64,000 nt of DNA from an uncultured Bacteroidales bacterium (GTDB taxonomy: Bacteria > Bacteroidota > Bacteroidia > Bacteroidales > Paludibacteraceae), in the NCBI GenBank assembly GCA_946414805.1, contig CAMKPZ010000002.1, forward strand, positions 1 to 64,000. The letters run 5' to 3'. The notes beneath the pieces were generated by a model. The model did no database searches. It was not told where the DNA came from and was given only the letters and a program-made list of their open reading frames with translations. The translations under genes and the position numbers were made by a program. Of this stretch, positions 7,593 to 16,367 are shown one piece after another (position 1 is the stretch's first letter; the number at the start of each line of letters is the position of its first letter).

Positions 7593-8333
7593 TTATTTCA
7601 CGCGGACGAAGAACCATTGATAGGTGGTATTGCCATCGCCGCGGACGAAGCCCATCCAGTTCTTGGTGAGGGGCTGCACGGTGATGCGGTCGTTCTCGTC
7701 ACGAAGGTGACTTCGCGCAGGATTTTTGACCATCAGCATGCCATACTCGTAACTCCAAGTGCCGTTTTCGGTCTCGTTGAAGAAGGTGCTATGATACGTA
7801 GCGGTACCGTCTGCGCGGAGTTCCCAGGTCTCGACACCGGGGTTCGTGCCCATGGTATTCCATGCACCTTCGATGGTATGGCTGTTCATAGTATAGTACG
7901 CCAGTTTCCATGTACCGACGAAATCTTCGGTCTTGGGCTCTAAGACTATGCTCTCCATGTCCCATTCGGGCAGTCTGCTCATATACATCTTCGGTCCTCC
8001 GTCCGGCAGGCTGAGAATGGCCGTTTTTCCGGTATAAGCGGATACCTCAATCTCGCCGCCGCGGAAGTTGAGTATGTTGCCCTTGAAGGAGTACTCGGCC
8101 GTGTCGCCGTTCACAACCGCTTTCTGTGCGTCCAGCACCTCAACGATGGCGTGCGGTCCTCCGGGGACGTTATTGATGAACACACTGTCCGCGCGCCACA
8201 TGCTACCAATGAGGTCGGCGGGTTTGATTTCCTGCTCCTGCGGGTTGTCCGGGTTGTTCTTGTTTCCCTCACAAGAGGTGAATGCCAGTGCGCCGGCTAC
8301 CAGCGCAAAGGCGAAAAATAAGATTTTCTTCAT
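7593..8333 (-). CDS. lipoprotein, lipocalin-like
   Basis: A signal peptide MKKILFFAFALVAGALAFTSC ends in a lipobox Cys at residue 21, so this is a membrane-anchored lipoprotein. The mature part holds a beta-rich domain whose C-terminal half (DFVGTWKLAYYT, GVETWELRADGT, QWFFVRVK) closely matches the C-terminal half of the protein at 12547-13665; the two are paralogues. The GTW plus WELRADGT pattern is that of lipocalin-like Bacteroidota domains. It is the last gene of a five-gene operon and is followed by the terminator at 7539-7564. Ligand unknown. Confidence 0.75.
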   Translation of the reverse strand: MKKILFFAFALVAGALAFTSCEGNKNNPDNPQEQEIKPADLIGSMWRADSVFINNVPGGPHAIVEVLDAQKAVVNGDTAEYSFKGNILNFRGGEIEVSAYTGKTAILSLPDGGPKMYMSRLPEWDMESIVLEPKTEDFVGTWKLAYYTMNSHTIEGAWNTMGTNPGVETWELRADGTATYHSTFFNETENGTWSYEYGMLMVKNPARSHLRDENDRITVQPLTKNWMGFVRGDGNTTYQWFFVRVK

Positions 8334-8345
8334 AAACTAAATAAG

Positions 8346-9245
8346 TTATTCACGTATAATATCTTCTTTCTTCATGTTCGTGCGGCTCATATAGTAGTAC
8401 TGATTGCCTTTTCCGTTATCCCAAGTCGCATGAAGAACCATAAATTGGTCGGTCAATTTCTCGATTTTATAGAAATTGTATATACCCCAACTCATGTCTT
8501 CGTAGGTTTGGCCGCTATATGCCTCCACGTACTCCAACCCGCCGTCATGGAACTTCCAAAAGCCCGGATGCGGGAAAGCATTGAAGGGATTCATCTCTAC
8601 GGCCATGACATTCATAAACTCATGGTTATCGCCGAAATAGTCGAAGTTATAGTGCGGCGTAACGCCTCTCGAGAGCGGATAGTCGCTATCACCATACGCT
8701 TCGTATTCCTCAAACCAAACACCTTTGACATTCTCCTCCGTTACTTCCACATCCTTTCCGTAAGGCTCCGGAAACATGCTGAAATAGTACGTGCACTCGC
8801 CTTTTACCTCGTGTTCTGCATAAGGGGGCTCCTCATCATAAATGATGAACGTAGCATCTTTTTGCTTGAGCACAGCGCGTTTGAGACTTTTGTCAAAGCT
8901 GACGATCTCCAACTCGACTTGACGGTCGATATATACCTCCTCGACTTGTCCCCAGTCGCGTTCGTGAATATTGATAGACAAGATGCCGTCCTTTAAGGTA
9001 TAAGCCCCCCACTCGCCATCAATATGATCCTTGGTAACCATAAAAGGCCGTCGGTGGTACTCTGCACCGGTTTGGAACTCTCCGAAGGCGCTGTCTTGGC
9101 GCCATTCGCCGATGATGTCTTCTGCGGTAACATTCTTCGGGTCGATAATCTGACTTTCGGGATTGTTACCTTTTTCGTTGTTGCAAGAAGTGAATGCCAG
9201 TGCGCCGGCTACGAGCGCAAAGGCGAAGAATAAAATCTTTTTCAT
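8346..9245 (-). CDS. lipoprotein, beta-rich, unknown function
   Basis: The signal peptide MKKILFFAFALVAGALAFTSC is identical to that of the next gene, with lipobox Cys at residue 21. The mature domain (about 275 residues) is acidic and beta-rich and differs from its neighbours, though it keeps the WRQDS-type opening after an EDIIGE segment. I start it at MKKILFF rather than three codons upstream, by analogy with the four sister genes. It sits 12 bp from the genes on both sides, so it is co-transcribed. Function unknown. Confidence 0.75.
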   Translation of the reverse strand: MKKILFFAFALVAGALAFTSCNNEKGNNPESQIIDPKNVTAEDIIGEWRQDSAFGEFQTGAEYHRRPFMVTKDHIDGEWGAYTLKDGILSINIHERDWGQVEEVYIDRQVELEIVSFDKSLKRAVLKQKDATFIIYDEEPPYAEHEVKGECTYYFSMFPEPYGKDVEVTEENVKGVWFEEYEAYGDSDYPLSRGVTPHYNFDYFGDNHEFMNVMAVEMNPFNAFPHPGFWKFHDGGLEYVEAYSGQTYEDMSWGIYNFYKIEKLTDQFMVLHATWDNGKGNQYYYMSRTNMKKEDIIRE

Positions 9246-9257
9246 AATAAGCAAATT

Positions 9258-11999
9258 TTATTTTATTTCTGCGCCAAGGGCGTTGTAGGTCTTGCCGTTG
9301 TTCTCGATAAGCAAGAGACCGTTGCGGAGTACTTTGGTACTTGGTTTTTGGTCACTTCGTACATTCTCTGCACCGGTGGCGGAGGATACTACCCATTGTA
9401 CATCGTAGATGCTGACGCTGTTCTCTGCTGCTTCGGTACGTTTTACACGTGCGCGGAACTTGGATGGTATGTTAGCCGGTGCTTCCGGTTCTTCCGCTAC
9501 CACGCCATAGACAAAGACATAAGCATCACCTTCAACCGAGTAGGGGATTTCGATCAAGCCTTTGGCAGCCTTTGCAAAGGTCTCTGCTTCGCTGCCCTCG
9601 ACGAGTACTGCCACTTCGCGGTTGCCGGTAGTTTGGATCGTCAGACTGAGTGTGCCTGTTCCGGCAGGGATAGTGAGGATAATTCCGCTGAAGTTATTAC
9701 GAATTACATCCATGTTGCCGGTGTTGGCAAGCACGTTCTCTATCATCACTTCATCGACGACGGTATTGAGGACGAGGGCTTGTTCGGCAGCGTCGTAATG
9801 GTCCCCGTTGGTGGTGTCGCAGGTCAGATAGAGGTTGCCCACTACGGCGTTGGTGAGGTCGGTGTTGGCAGGCAAGTCAGCCATTGAGGCAGTGCCGCTT
9901 TCGGCTATCGGCGCGATGTCTTCTACGGAAGCGGGTTTGTTCTCCGGTGTCATCTCGACAATGTTTTGGAAGCGGTTCCATTGCTCATCAGCGCGGTAGG
10001 CAGCGAGCGTACCGGCGGGTACATAGAGGGTAGCTGTCTCGTGCGGGTCGTTGTACCAGTTCTCAAACGCGCCTTCTTCGAGCACGCCGGCAGGTTTTTG
10101 GATATGAGAGGTGATGAGGGTGAGATTTGTGAGGTTCATCAGACCCATCTCTTTGATTTTCTTGAGATTAGCAGGCAGTGTGAGTGAGCGGATGCCATCC
10201 AGTTCCACAAATGCCTCTTGTGCAATAGAGTCCACAGAAGCGGGGATGAAGGCGCCGGCGGTAGCCGCTATGATGGTGTTGTCGGCAGTACGGATGATGG
10301 CGTTGCAGTTGTCACGGCTGTCGAACACGGTGTTGGCAGGGTTTACGGTCAGTTTGCCGATCGAGGTACCCAGCAACGCCGATCCTTCGATCTCAATGAC
10401 TCCCGCGGGGATCTCCAGTGCACGGAGCGGGCAGCCACGGAAGAGGCGGTTGTTCAATACCTGCAGCGATGCCGGCAGATGGATCTCTGTCAAGGCTTCG
10501 CAACCGGCGAACGCACCCGGACCGATGTACATTACTTCATCGGGGATGATGATAGTCCGCAGGGCGGTACAGCCGAAGAAGATACGGTCCTGAATAGCCG
10601 TGGTACCTTGGGCAAAGGTCACTTTGGTGAGGTTCTCGTTATCCTGGAAAGCGGCGTCGCTCTCTAACCAGTTCGAAGACGAAGCGGGGATAACGACCTC
10701 TTTGAGTCCCGTACGGGCAAAAGCGAGCCAACCTACTTTTTCCACCGATTCAGGGATGTCAAGCGAGAATAGTTTGTCCGTATATTCGAAGGCTTCCGTG
10801 CCTATATACTTGACAGTACTTGGTATGGTCAGACTGCTGAGGTTGGACGCACCTCGGAAGCAGTATTCGCCGATTTCCTCTACAGCGCAGCGGTGGCGTG
10901 TCCAGCCCTCCAGCGGCGCTGCTGAATACTTGGTTCCGGAACTGTTGGTGAAGGAGTAGAAGGTCACCGAGTCCGGAATGACGATGCTCGACTGCTTGTA
11001 GGGGAACTCGGAGCTCCATGTGCTGACATACGAACCGTCCGGGTTGAGATACCATACTTGCGGAAGGGCGACGGAGAGGTACAAATCGCCTGATCCTTCT
11101 TCTTTCTGCCAGACTTTGTAATAGAGTCCGCTTTCGTAGAAATCGAAGGTGTAGTCCACATATCGGATGCCGTACTGCCGCGAGATGTCCATCTCCTGAA
11201 CGGTGAAGCGGCTCCAGAATGCATCCGCCCGATAATCGTCTGCCAGACCTTCGGGCACATAGAGTGTGATGGATGAAGCGTCGGGCTGCGGCGTGTCTTC
11301 GTCCAGCCAACCGAACATACGCGGTCCCGGTTCCAACACGAAATCCATGTTCAGCTGAATGCTTTGCAGTCCACGTGCATACGGACAGAAAGCAAGGGGT
11401 ATTTCTGTGACTTTTTCTCCAATCACAACGTTCATCACTTCGCTCCATGTATGGAAAACAGGCGATGCCCATTCCTGATCGCTGATCACTTCCACATTAC
11501 GACCGAGGTAGAGGTACGTGCAACTGTATGCCAGTTCCTGGAAAGATATTTCCTCTCCGTAATCGCCTTGGTTGGAGCGGAAGTAGATCGGAGAGTCGCC
11601 GTCTTCAATCTTCAGTTCCGTCACCGAACCGGTGCGTTGCAAGAGGTTCAGTCCCAGGGTCTGTACGGTCTTAGGGATGACGATGCCGGTCAGGTTGGAG
11701 CACCAAGAGAAAGCGTTGTCACCGATGGCGTTCACGGTGTATTCAAAGCTGCCGAGCTGGTCATCCCACGCATTCAGCGTCTCCGGGATGATGAGGCGTC
11801 CGCTGTAGGTGTCCTGCCCGATGCCGCCCCACATACCGGCTTCACCGGTGGCGGGTCCGTAGGTGACGGTCGCCGTCTGGTTGGCTTTGTCGAGGATGTA
11901 CCAGATACCATCAATCTGCGTGGTATCCAAAGCCGTTTGTGCCTTGAGGCTCAGTGCGCCGGCTACCAGCGCAAGGGCGAAGAATAGAAGTTTTTTCAT
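9258..11999 (-). CDS. BspA-like leucine-rich repeat surface protein
   Basis: This 913-residue exported protein has signal peptide MKKLLFFALALVAGALSLKAQ. It carries many treponemal-type (LRR_5) leucine-rich repeats, with units such as IGDNAFSWCSNLTGIVIP, IGTEAFEYTDKLFSLDIP and IGPGAFAGCEALTEIHLP. A linker and a C-terminal tail KVLRNGLLLIENNGKTYNAL follow; the tail resembles the end of the protein at 27942-29153 and may be a cell-surface sorting signal. Such proteins usually bind host or bacterial surfaces. Its N-terminal 20 residues match the lipoprotein neighbours but lack the lipobox Cys, so it is released or sorted rather than lipidated. Confidence 0.88.
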   Translation of the reverse strand: MKKLLFFALALVAGALSLKAQTALDTTQIDGIWYILDKANQTATVTYGPATGEAGMWGGIGQDTYSGRLIIPETLNAWDDQLGSFEYTVNAIGDNAFSWCSNLTGIVIPKTVQTLGLNLLQRTGSVTELKIEDGDSPIYFRSNQGDYGEEISFQELAYSCTYLYLGRNVEVISDQEWASPVFHTWSEVMNVVIGEKVTEIPLAFCPYARGLQSIQLNMDFVLEPGPRMFGWLDEDTPQPDASSITLYVPEGLADDYRADAFWSRFTVQEMDISRQYGIRYVDYTFDFYESGLYYKVWQKEEGSGDLYLSVALPQVWYLNPDGSYVSTWSSEFPYKQSSIVIPDSVTFYSFTNSSGTKYSAAPLEGWTRHRCAVEEIGEYCFRGASNLSSLTIPSTVKYIGTEAFEYTDKLFSLDIPESVEKVGWLAFARTGLKEVVIPASSSNWLESDAAFQDNENLTKVTFAQGTTAIQDRIFFGCTALRTIIIPDEVMYIGPGAFAGCEALTEIHLPASLQVLNNRLFRGCPLRALEIPAGVIEIEGSALLGTSIGKLTVNPANTVFDSRDNCNAIIRTADNTIIAATAGAFIPASVDSIAQEAFVELDGIRSLTLPANLKKIKEMGLMNLTNLTLITSHIQKPAGVLEEGAFENWYNDPHETATLYVPAGTLAAYRADEQWNRFQNIVEMTPENKPASVEDIAPIAESGTASMADLPANTDLTNAVVGNLYLTCDTTNGDHYDAAEQALVLNTVVDEVMIENVLANTGNMDVIRNNFSGIILTIPAGTGTLSLTIQTTGNREVAVLVEGSEAETFAKAAKGLIEIPYSVEGDAYVFVYGVVAEEPEAPANIPSKFRARVKRTEAAENSVSIYDVQWVVSSATGAENVRSDQKPSTKVLRNGLLLIENNGKTYNALGAEIK

Positions 12000-12014
12000 G
12001 ACAAAGTATTATTT

Positions 12015-12485
12015 TTATTTGAGCATAGTTCCGAAGACGAGGTAAACCTGGGTGTCTTGCTCGTCGTCGTTGCCGCAATGGATGTTGAACCGCGTGCGGT
12101 TTTCATCCATCACCGCGTACGCATAGGATTTCGGGAAGGGCTTATAAGCCGAGCCGTCTGCCAGCACGAGATTGATGTGAGAGAAGTGACCGTCCTCGGA
12201 ACTGACCGGCATATTATGGATAAAGATATCCTGCGGTGTCTCGTCCTCGGACGCGATGCGTGCGTTCACAAACTTCACATCCACGGTCTTGGCGTTGGGG
12301 TGCAAGGTGATGACCGCCTGCTGCTGGTCGTTGTGTACAGGGAACATCACTCCGCGCAGTTCGCCGACAGCATTGAAAACAACTGCGTTCGGATCATCCG
12401 CTCCGTTGTTGTCTTTCTTGTCACAAGATGTGAATGTCAAAGCACTTGCTACAAGTGCGATGGCGAAAATAAAGAATTTTTTCAT
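12015..12485 (-). CDS. small lipoprotein, unknown function
   Basis: The signal peptide MKKFFIFAIALVASALTFTSC ends in a lipobox Cys; the mature part of about 135 residues is beta-rich (VVFNAVGELRGVMFPVHNDQ). No family recognised. It is the second gene of the operon. Its signal peptide DNA is a diverged version of the one shared by the other four genes. Direct copies of an ATAAGTCAACAATTATC unit fill the 61 bp upstream. Confidence 0.7.
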   Translation of the reverse strand: MKKFFIFAIALVASALTFTSCDKKDNNGADDPNAVVFNAVGELRGVMFPVHNDQQQAVITLHPNAKTVDVKFVNARIASEDETPQDIFIHNMPVSSEDGHFSHINLVLADGSAYKPFPKSYAYAVMDENRTRFNIHCGNDDEQDTQVYLVFGTMLK

Positions 12486-12546
12486 AAGTCAACAATTATC
12501 GATATTTTTTATAAGTCAACAATTATCCACAATTAACCAACAATTA

Positions 12547-13665
12547 TTATTTTACGCGAACGAACCACCATTGGAAATTCTGGGTGCCTCCGCTCGTGCT
12601 GCGATAGAGACACATCCAGTTGGGCGTGAGGGGCTGAACGGTGATCATTTCATCCTCTGTGATAACGCCTATAGCCGGATTCTTGGTGAACTTGATCTCG
12701 AAGTAGCTGTGCTCCCAAGTGCCCGTTACGGTCTCGCCGGAGAACCAGCTGTTGTAAATACATGTGCCATCGGCCTTGAACTCCCAGGTCTCTACGCCGG
12801 GGTTAGTGCCAGCGGTGCGCGTTTCGTATCCCGAGTTGTTGTTGCTATAGGTGTAGTATGCAAACTTCCATGTGCCTACGAAGTCGGAAACTTGTTGGTC
12901 CATGATCATGGCTTCAATATCTTTTGCCGGCAGTTGGGACAGATAGACATCGCTGCCGTTATCTCCTTTGACGTGTGCCCAGCCTTCCTGCACTTCCACG
13001 ATGGTGAAAAGCATATCCTCAAAATAGGTACAAGACAATTTGTTGCCGGTGAACGCGAAGTTATGGTTCTCACCGTTTATCAACGCTGCATCTTCGGAGA
13101 GGATCTCGATGTAGAGATGGGGCAGCTGTGTTTTCTGACCGTTCATGAAGCAGGAGTCGGTGCGCCATTCGGTGTTGACAAGTTTTGCCGGGTCGATGTT
13201 GATGTCACTCGGCTCGTCATCGTCTGCCGGTTTGCCGGGATCGTTCTGAGAATCTTTGGTGAGTGTCAGTTTCATCGGATGATCCTCGTCTGGATCAATC
13301 GTAATGTTCAGCGTTTTGTCGTTAATCGAATATGTGAAAGGATGATCCTCTTCATTGGGGAAAGTACCGTTTTGCACATCGCTGATGAAGGTAACGGTTT
13401 TTTGATGCATCACACCGGTTTGCTTTTCCAGATTCACATCGTAGGTACCTACATCAATTTTGGTATCGACGTTGTTCTTATCCGAGAGGGAGTAGTTCGT
13501 TTCCTCAAAAATAAGGGTGTACTCGATTATAGACCAACCCCTATCGACTGTGGCTGTCCATGTGCCGATTAGCGGATTTACATTTTCTTTGTCTTTCTTG
13601 TCACAAGAAGTGAATGCCAGTGCGCCGGCTACCAGCGCAAGGGCGAAGAATAAAATCTTTTTCAT
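12547..13665 (-). CDS. lipoprotein with two lipocalin-like domains
   Basis: Signal peptide MKKILFFALALVAGALAFTSC with lipobox Cys. Residues 30-140 form one beta-rich domain (LIGTWTATVDRGWSIIEYTL). Residues 165-372 form a second that is a clear paralogue of the protein at 7593-8333, sharing WRTDS, DFVGTWKFAYYT, GVETWEFKADGT and a WFFVRVK end. It is the first gene of the five-gene operon, downstream of a promoter with a good -7 box but a weak -33 box, so it probably needs an activator. Anchored in the cell envelope; ligand unknown. Confidence 0.78.
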   Translation of the reverse strand: MKKILFFALALVAGALAFTSCDKKDKENVNPLIGTWTATVDRGWSIIEYTLIFEETNYSLSDKNNVDTKIDVGTYDVNLEKQTGVMHQKTVTFISDVQNGTFPNEEDHPFTYSINDKTLNITIDPDEDHPMKLTLTKDSQNDPGKPADDDEPSDINIDPAKLVNTEWRTDSCFMNGQKTQLPHLYIEILSEDAALINGENHNFAFTGNKLSCTYFEDMLFTIVEVQEGWAHVKGDNGSDVYLSQLPAKDIEAMIMDQQVSDFVGTWKFAYYTYSNNNSGYETRTAGTNPGVETWEFKADGTCIYNSWFSGETVTGTWEHSYFEIKFTKNPAIGVITEDEMITVQPLTPNWMCLYRSTSGGTQNFQWWFVRVK

Positions 13666-13703
13666 AAAACAATAATTTGTGTGTTACTAATCAAATGAAC
13701 GCA

Positions 13704-13769
13704 CAAAATTACTGCTTTTTTATGAAAAAGCATTCTCAAATCGTACAATTCTACTCTCAAATCGTACAA
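13704..13769 (-). promoter_or_regulatory. activator-type promoter with 21-bp-spaced direct repeats
   Basis: The -7 box TAATTTTG lies at 13704-13711, but no good TTGC occurs at the -33 position. Just upstream are two exact copies of a 14-bp site (CTCAAATCGTACAA on the plus strand, 13735-13748 and 13756-13769), 21 bp or two helical turns apart. This is the usual geometry of AraC-family activator sites, and an AraC-type gene begins the next transcription unit. Confidence 0.6.
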
Positions 13770-13807
13770 AAGTGAAGGGGGGGCTGTCAGCCGTCAGCTA
13801 TCAGCCG

Positions 13808-14875
13808 TCAGATGTTGGATTTTCTGTATTGGAGGGGTGTTTCGCCGGTGAGTTCCTTGAAGACGCGGTAGAAGGTCTGTTCGGAGGCGAAGCCGCTGAG
13901 GGCGATGGCGTTGGCTACTGCTTCCTTGTCGGAACTATAGCCGGGATCGCGGAGTATCTGCCGTGCGTGCTCCACGCGGTAACGCGCAATATATTGGGAG
14001 AAACTGAGTCCCGTGCGGCGGTTGATACATTGGCTGACATAGGTGCGGTTGCTATGTACGGCGGAAGCCAAGTCCTGAATGGTCAGGTCGGGCAAGGCGA
14101 ACAGTTTCTGTTCGCGAAGAACGGTAGTTATCGCCTGCATCAGCGCATCGGTTTCTTCTATCGTAGTTTCCTTAGCCTGCGGTGCCTCCGTATGGATGGT
14201 TTCCTGTGGAAGGGTGGTATGCGCCGCTACATAGCCGATACCGAACAGCAGTGCCGACATCACTACCGCCGGTATGCTAACCACCATACTCTCGGCGAAG
14301 AAATCCCGCCCCAGAAGGTTGAGACACATGGAGAACGCCGCGGTGATACCCAAGAGGTGCTGGATCAGATAGGTGGGATGGAGAAGGTAACTACGGTCAT
14401 CCGAATAGATGTCATCCAACCGTGCGCGGGTCTCACGTAAGACCCGGTAACCGCGCCACCATACCCAAACCACCTCTACGGCAAAACAGAGCCGGGTGAT
14501 GAGCAGCAAGTGCTCACCGGCGAACCATCCGAAATGCGTATTGAGCGGAAAAAAGACCGCCATGACCGCAGCCGGCAGGAAGAGAAGGTACATCTCCGCG
14601 TTGGGCCTCACGCGTGTCAACGCACGCAGGTACGTATAATAAATAGGATAGACGCTGAGATTAGCGATGAGATAAGTCCATGTACCGACAAACGACTGCA
14701 CCCCCGAGAAATAGAGCCAATGGTCCGTATAAAGTATTGTAGCTGCTATGAAAAAGAGGGTGATCGTCCTCTTCACCCGCGGTTCGGAGCGGTCTCCGTA
14801 CCAACGGAAGAGCCAGAAGATGCTCCAGAAGAAGCACAGCATCATCGGCATGGATATGATCCATTCGTACAGCAT
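13808..14875 (-). CDS. membrane-bound AraC-family transcriptional regulator
   Basis: The first 230 residues hold six or seven hydrophobic membrane segments (for example ITLFFIAATILYTDHWLYF). The last 100 residues are an AraC DNA-binding domain with two helix-turn-helices: LTIQDLASAVHSNRTYVSQC and VANAIALSGFASEQTFYRVF, ending in the typical LTGETPLQYR. Such proteins sense an envelope signal and control transcription from the membrane. The likely target is the lipoprotein operon just downstream, whose promoter carries the 21-bp-spaced direct repeats. Repeats of GTCAGC type overlap the end of the gene (about 13786-13811). Confidence 0.88.
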   Translation of the reverse strand: MLYEWIISMPMMLCFFWSIFWLFRWYGDRSEPRVKRTITLFFIAATILYTDHWLYFSGVQSFVGTWTYLIANLSVYPIYYTYLRALTRVRPNAEMYLLFLPAAVMAVFFPLNTHFGWFAGEHLLLITRLCFAVEVVWVWWRGYRVLRETRARLDDIYSDDRSYLLHPTYLIQHLLGITAAFSMCLNLLGRDFFAESMVVSIPAVVMSALLFGIGYVAAHTTLPQETIHTEAPQAKETTIEETDALMQAITTVLREQKLFALPDLTIQDLASAVHSNRTYVSQCINRRTGLSFSQYIARYRVEHARQILRDPGYSSDKEAVANAIALSGFASEQTFYRVFKELTGETPLQYRKSNI

Positions 14876-14997
14876 GGTATAAAAAATATGAATTAAAAAT
14901 TACGGGTGTGAATGCAGTTTGGCACGGGATTTGTTCTGATGATGGTAAGACACTAGAATTTAGTTGTTATTAGAGATTGTTTGTTATATTTATGAAG

Positions 14998-15021
14998 CGA
15001 GTTCGTCGGGAGACGAGCTCG
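14998..15021 (-). terminator. hairpin, weak terminator
   Basis: A 10-bp stem CGAGTTCGTC/GACGAGCTCG with one wobble and a 4-nt loop directly follows the leftward gene at 15024. The U-tract is poor, so termination strength is uncertain. Confidence 0.5.
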
Positions 15022-15023
15022 TT

Positions 15024-16364
15024 TCAGTTTTCGATTTTCCTGTATTTGCCTTCGATAAGGAGCATGCCCGGCAGGATCTCGCCTCCGGCGGTTTTGACGA
15101 AAGTGGTATAGGGCAGGGTGGCGCCTTCGTCTTGCTCCAGTACGGCGTTGTAGCGGTTGTCCCAGATCTGTCCTTTCTTGGGTTTGACGGTAGCGATGTA
15201 TTTATAGCGTGTCTTGCCGGTTTCGGGATCCATGATCCGCTGCACGACTTGGAACTTGGAGTTCTCGGAGATCCCTTCTTTCATACCGATCTTGGCGGCA
15301 TATCCTTCGATCTTCCCGCGTTCGTTCGTGAGGACGGAATAGACGGGTGTCTTGACCTTGAAATCCTCGTACTGTTTGGCGAGAGCGACGATATTCTTAT
15401 CCATCGACCGTGCGCAGATGGTACGGACGAGTTCGGTACGGGAATATTTGCCTTTGAGGACAGATTTCTTGTCGAACTCATACTCGTGGGCTACGTATTT
15501 GAGGCGGTAGGTGGTCTTGTCATCAAGGAAAGCCTGCACTTTCGCCGGATCGGGCGTATCGGTGTAGTGGAACTGATAGAAGACAGCGGCGACGGAGTCA
15601 TTCCATTCGAGCTGGTAGAGATAGGAGTGGGTCTTGACCTTGAAGCCAGTGAAGCTGTCGGCGATCTGTCCCGCCGTCTTCGCCAGATCGCGTCCGCCGG
15701 TGCCTCCGGTGAAGGCGTCGAGCAGTCCTCCGATCACGTTCATTGCCGTTTTGGCGGCAGCGGCTTCCTGCTCCGCCGTGACATAGGTGATATCATTGAC
15801 GAGGACGAAGGTGTTATTCAGCAGTTCTTCTCCGGCGTCGGAGAGAGACGCCACTCCGCGGGTGGTCTGGAGCGCGAGGGCTACATCCACATCGGAGGCG
15901 TTGTATTGTCCGCGGGACTGAAGGAGCGAGGTGTTGAAGGTAGCGTCGTCAACGGAACTGCCGCTGAAGCCGAACCACAGCGCCACCATCTTTTTGGCTA
16001 TTCCGGCATTATTGAGGAGCTCCTCGGTGTAGAGGGCATTCTTGCGCAGTTCGGAGGGAGTAAGCTGGTGGCCGTAAGTAGCTTTATAATAGCCGGATTC
16101 GCGAGGCCGTACCCCCTTGATGTCGCTATTATCGATGATCCGTGTGCCGGCTATCGTGTGATCGTCGTATTTATCGGGAATAGGGAGCGAGTCGAAGGCC
16201 TTGTATATCTCCGGTCCGAACTCATCCTCGGGATGGAAGACGAGCATGGTAGCCAGCGAGTTCCGGCGATAGGATAATGTTTCTTCCGCTTGTGCAGACC
16301 ATGCGGCACAAGCAAGAAGAAGCATTATATAAGATTGGAGATATGATATTTGAAATTTTCTCAT
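15024..16364 (-). CDS. exported protein, unknown function
   Basis: This 446-residue protein has an N-terminal signal segment (IMLLLACAAWSAQAEE). The mature part is mixed alpha/beta with no motif I recognise. Residues about 180-215 contain a small-residue-rich helical stretch (AAAAKTAMNVIGGLLDAFTGG), and the last 70 residues look like a beta domain (KKGQIWDNRYN). It is the last gene of a leftward cluster of exported proteins and starts 3 bp after the previous gene. It may work with its neighbours in the envelope, but no reaction can be assigned. Confidence 0.7.
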   Translation of the reverse strand: MRKFQISYLQSYIMLLLACAAWSAQAEETLSYRRNSLATMLVFHPEDEFGPEIYKAFDSLPIPDKYDDHTIAGTRIIDNSDIKGVRPRESGYYKATYGHQLTPSELRKNALYTEELLNNAGIAKKMVALWFGFSGSSVDDATFNTSLLQSRGQYNASDVDVALALQTTRGVASLSDAGEELLNNTFVLVNDITYVTAEQEAAAAKTAMNVIGGLLDAFTGGTGGRDLAKTAGQIADSFTGFKVKTHSYLYQLEWNDSVAAVFYQFHYTDTPDPAKVQAFLDDKTTYRLKYVAHEYEFDKKSVLKGKYSRTELVRTICARSMDKNIVALAKQYEDFKVKTPVYSVLTNERGKIEGYAAKIGMKEGISENSKFQVVQRIMDPETGKTRYKYIATVKPKKGQIWDNRYNAVLEQDEGATLPYTTFVKTAGGEILPGMLLIEGKYRKIEN

Positions 16365-16367
16365 CCT

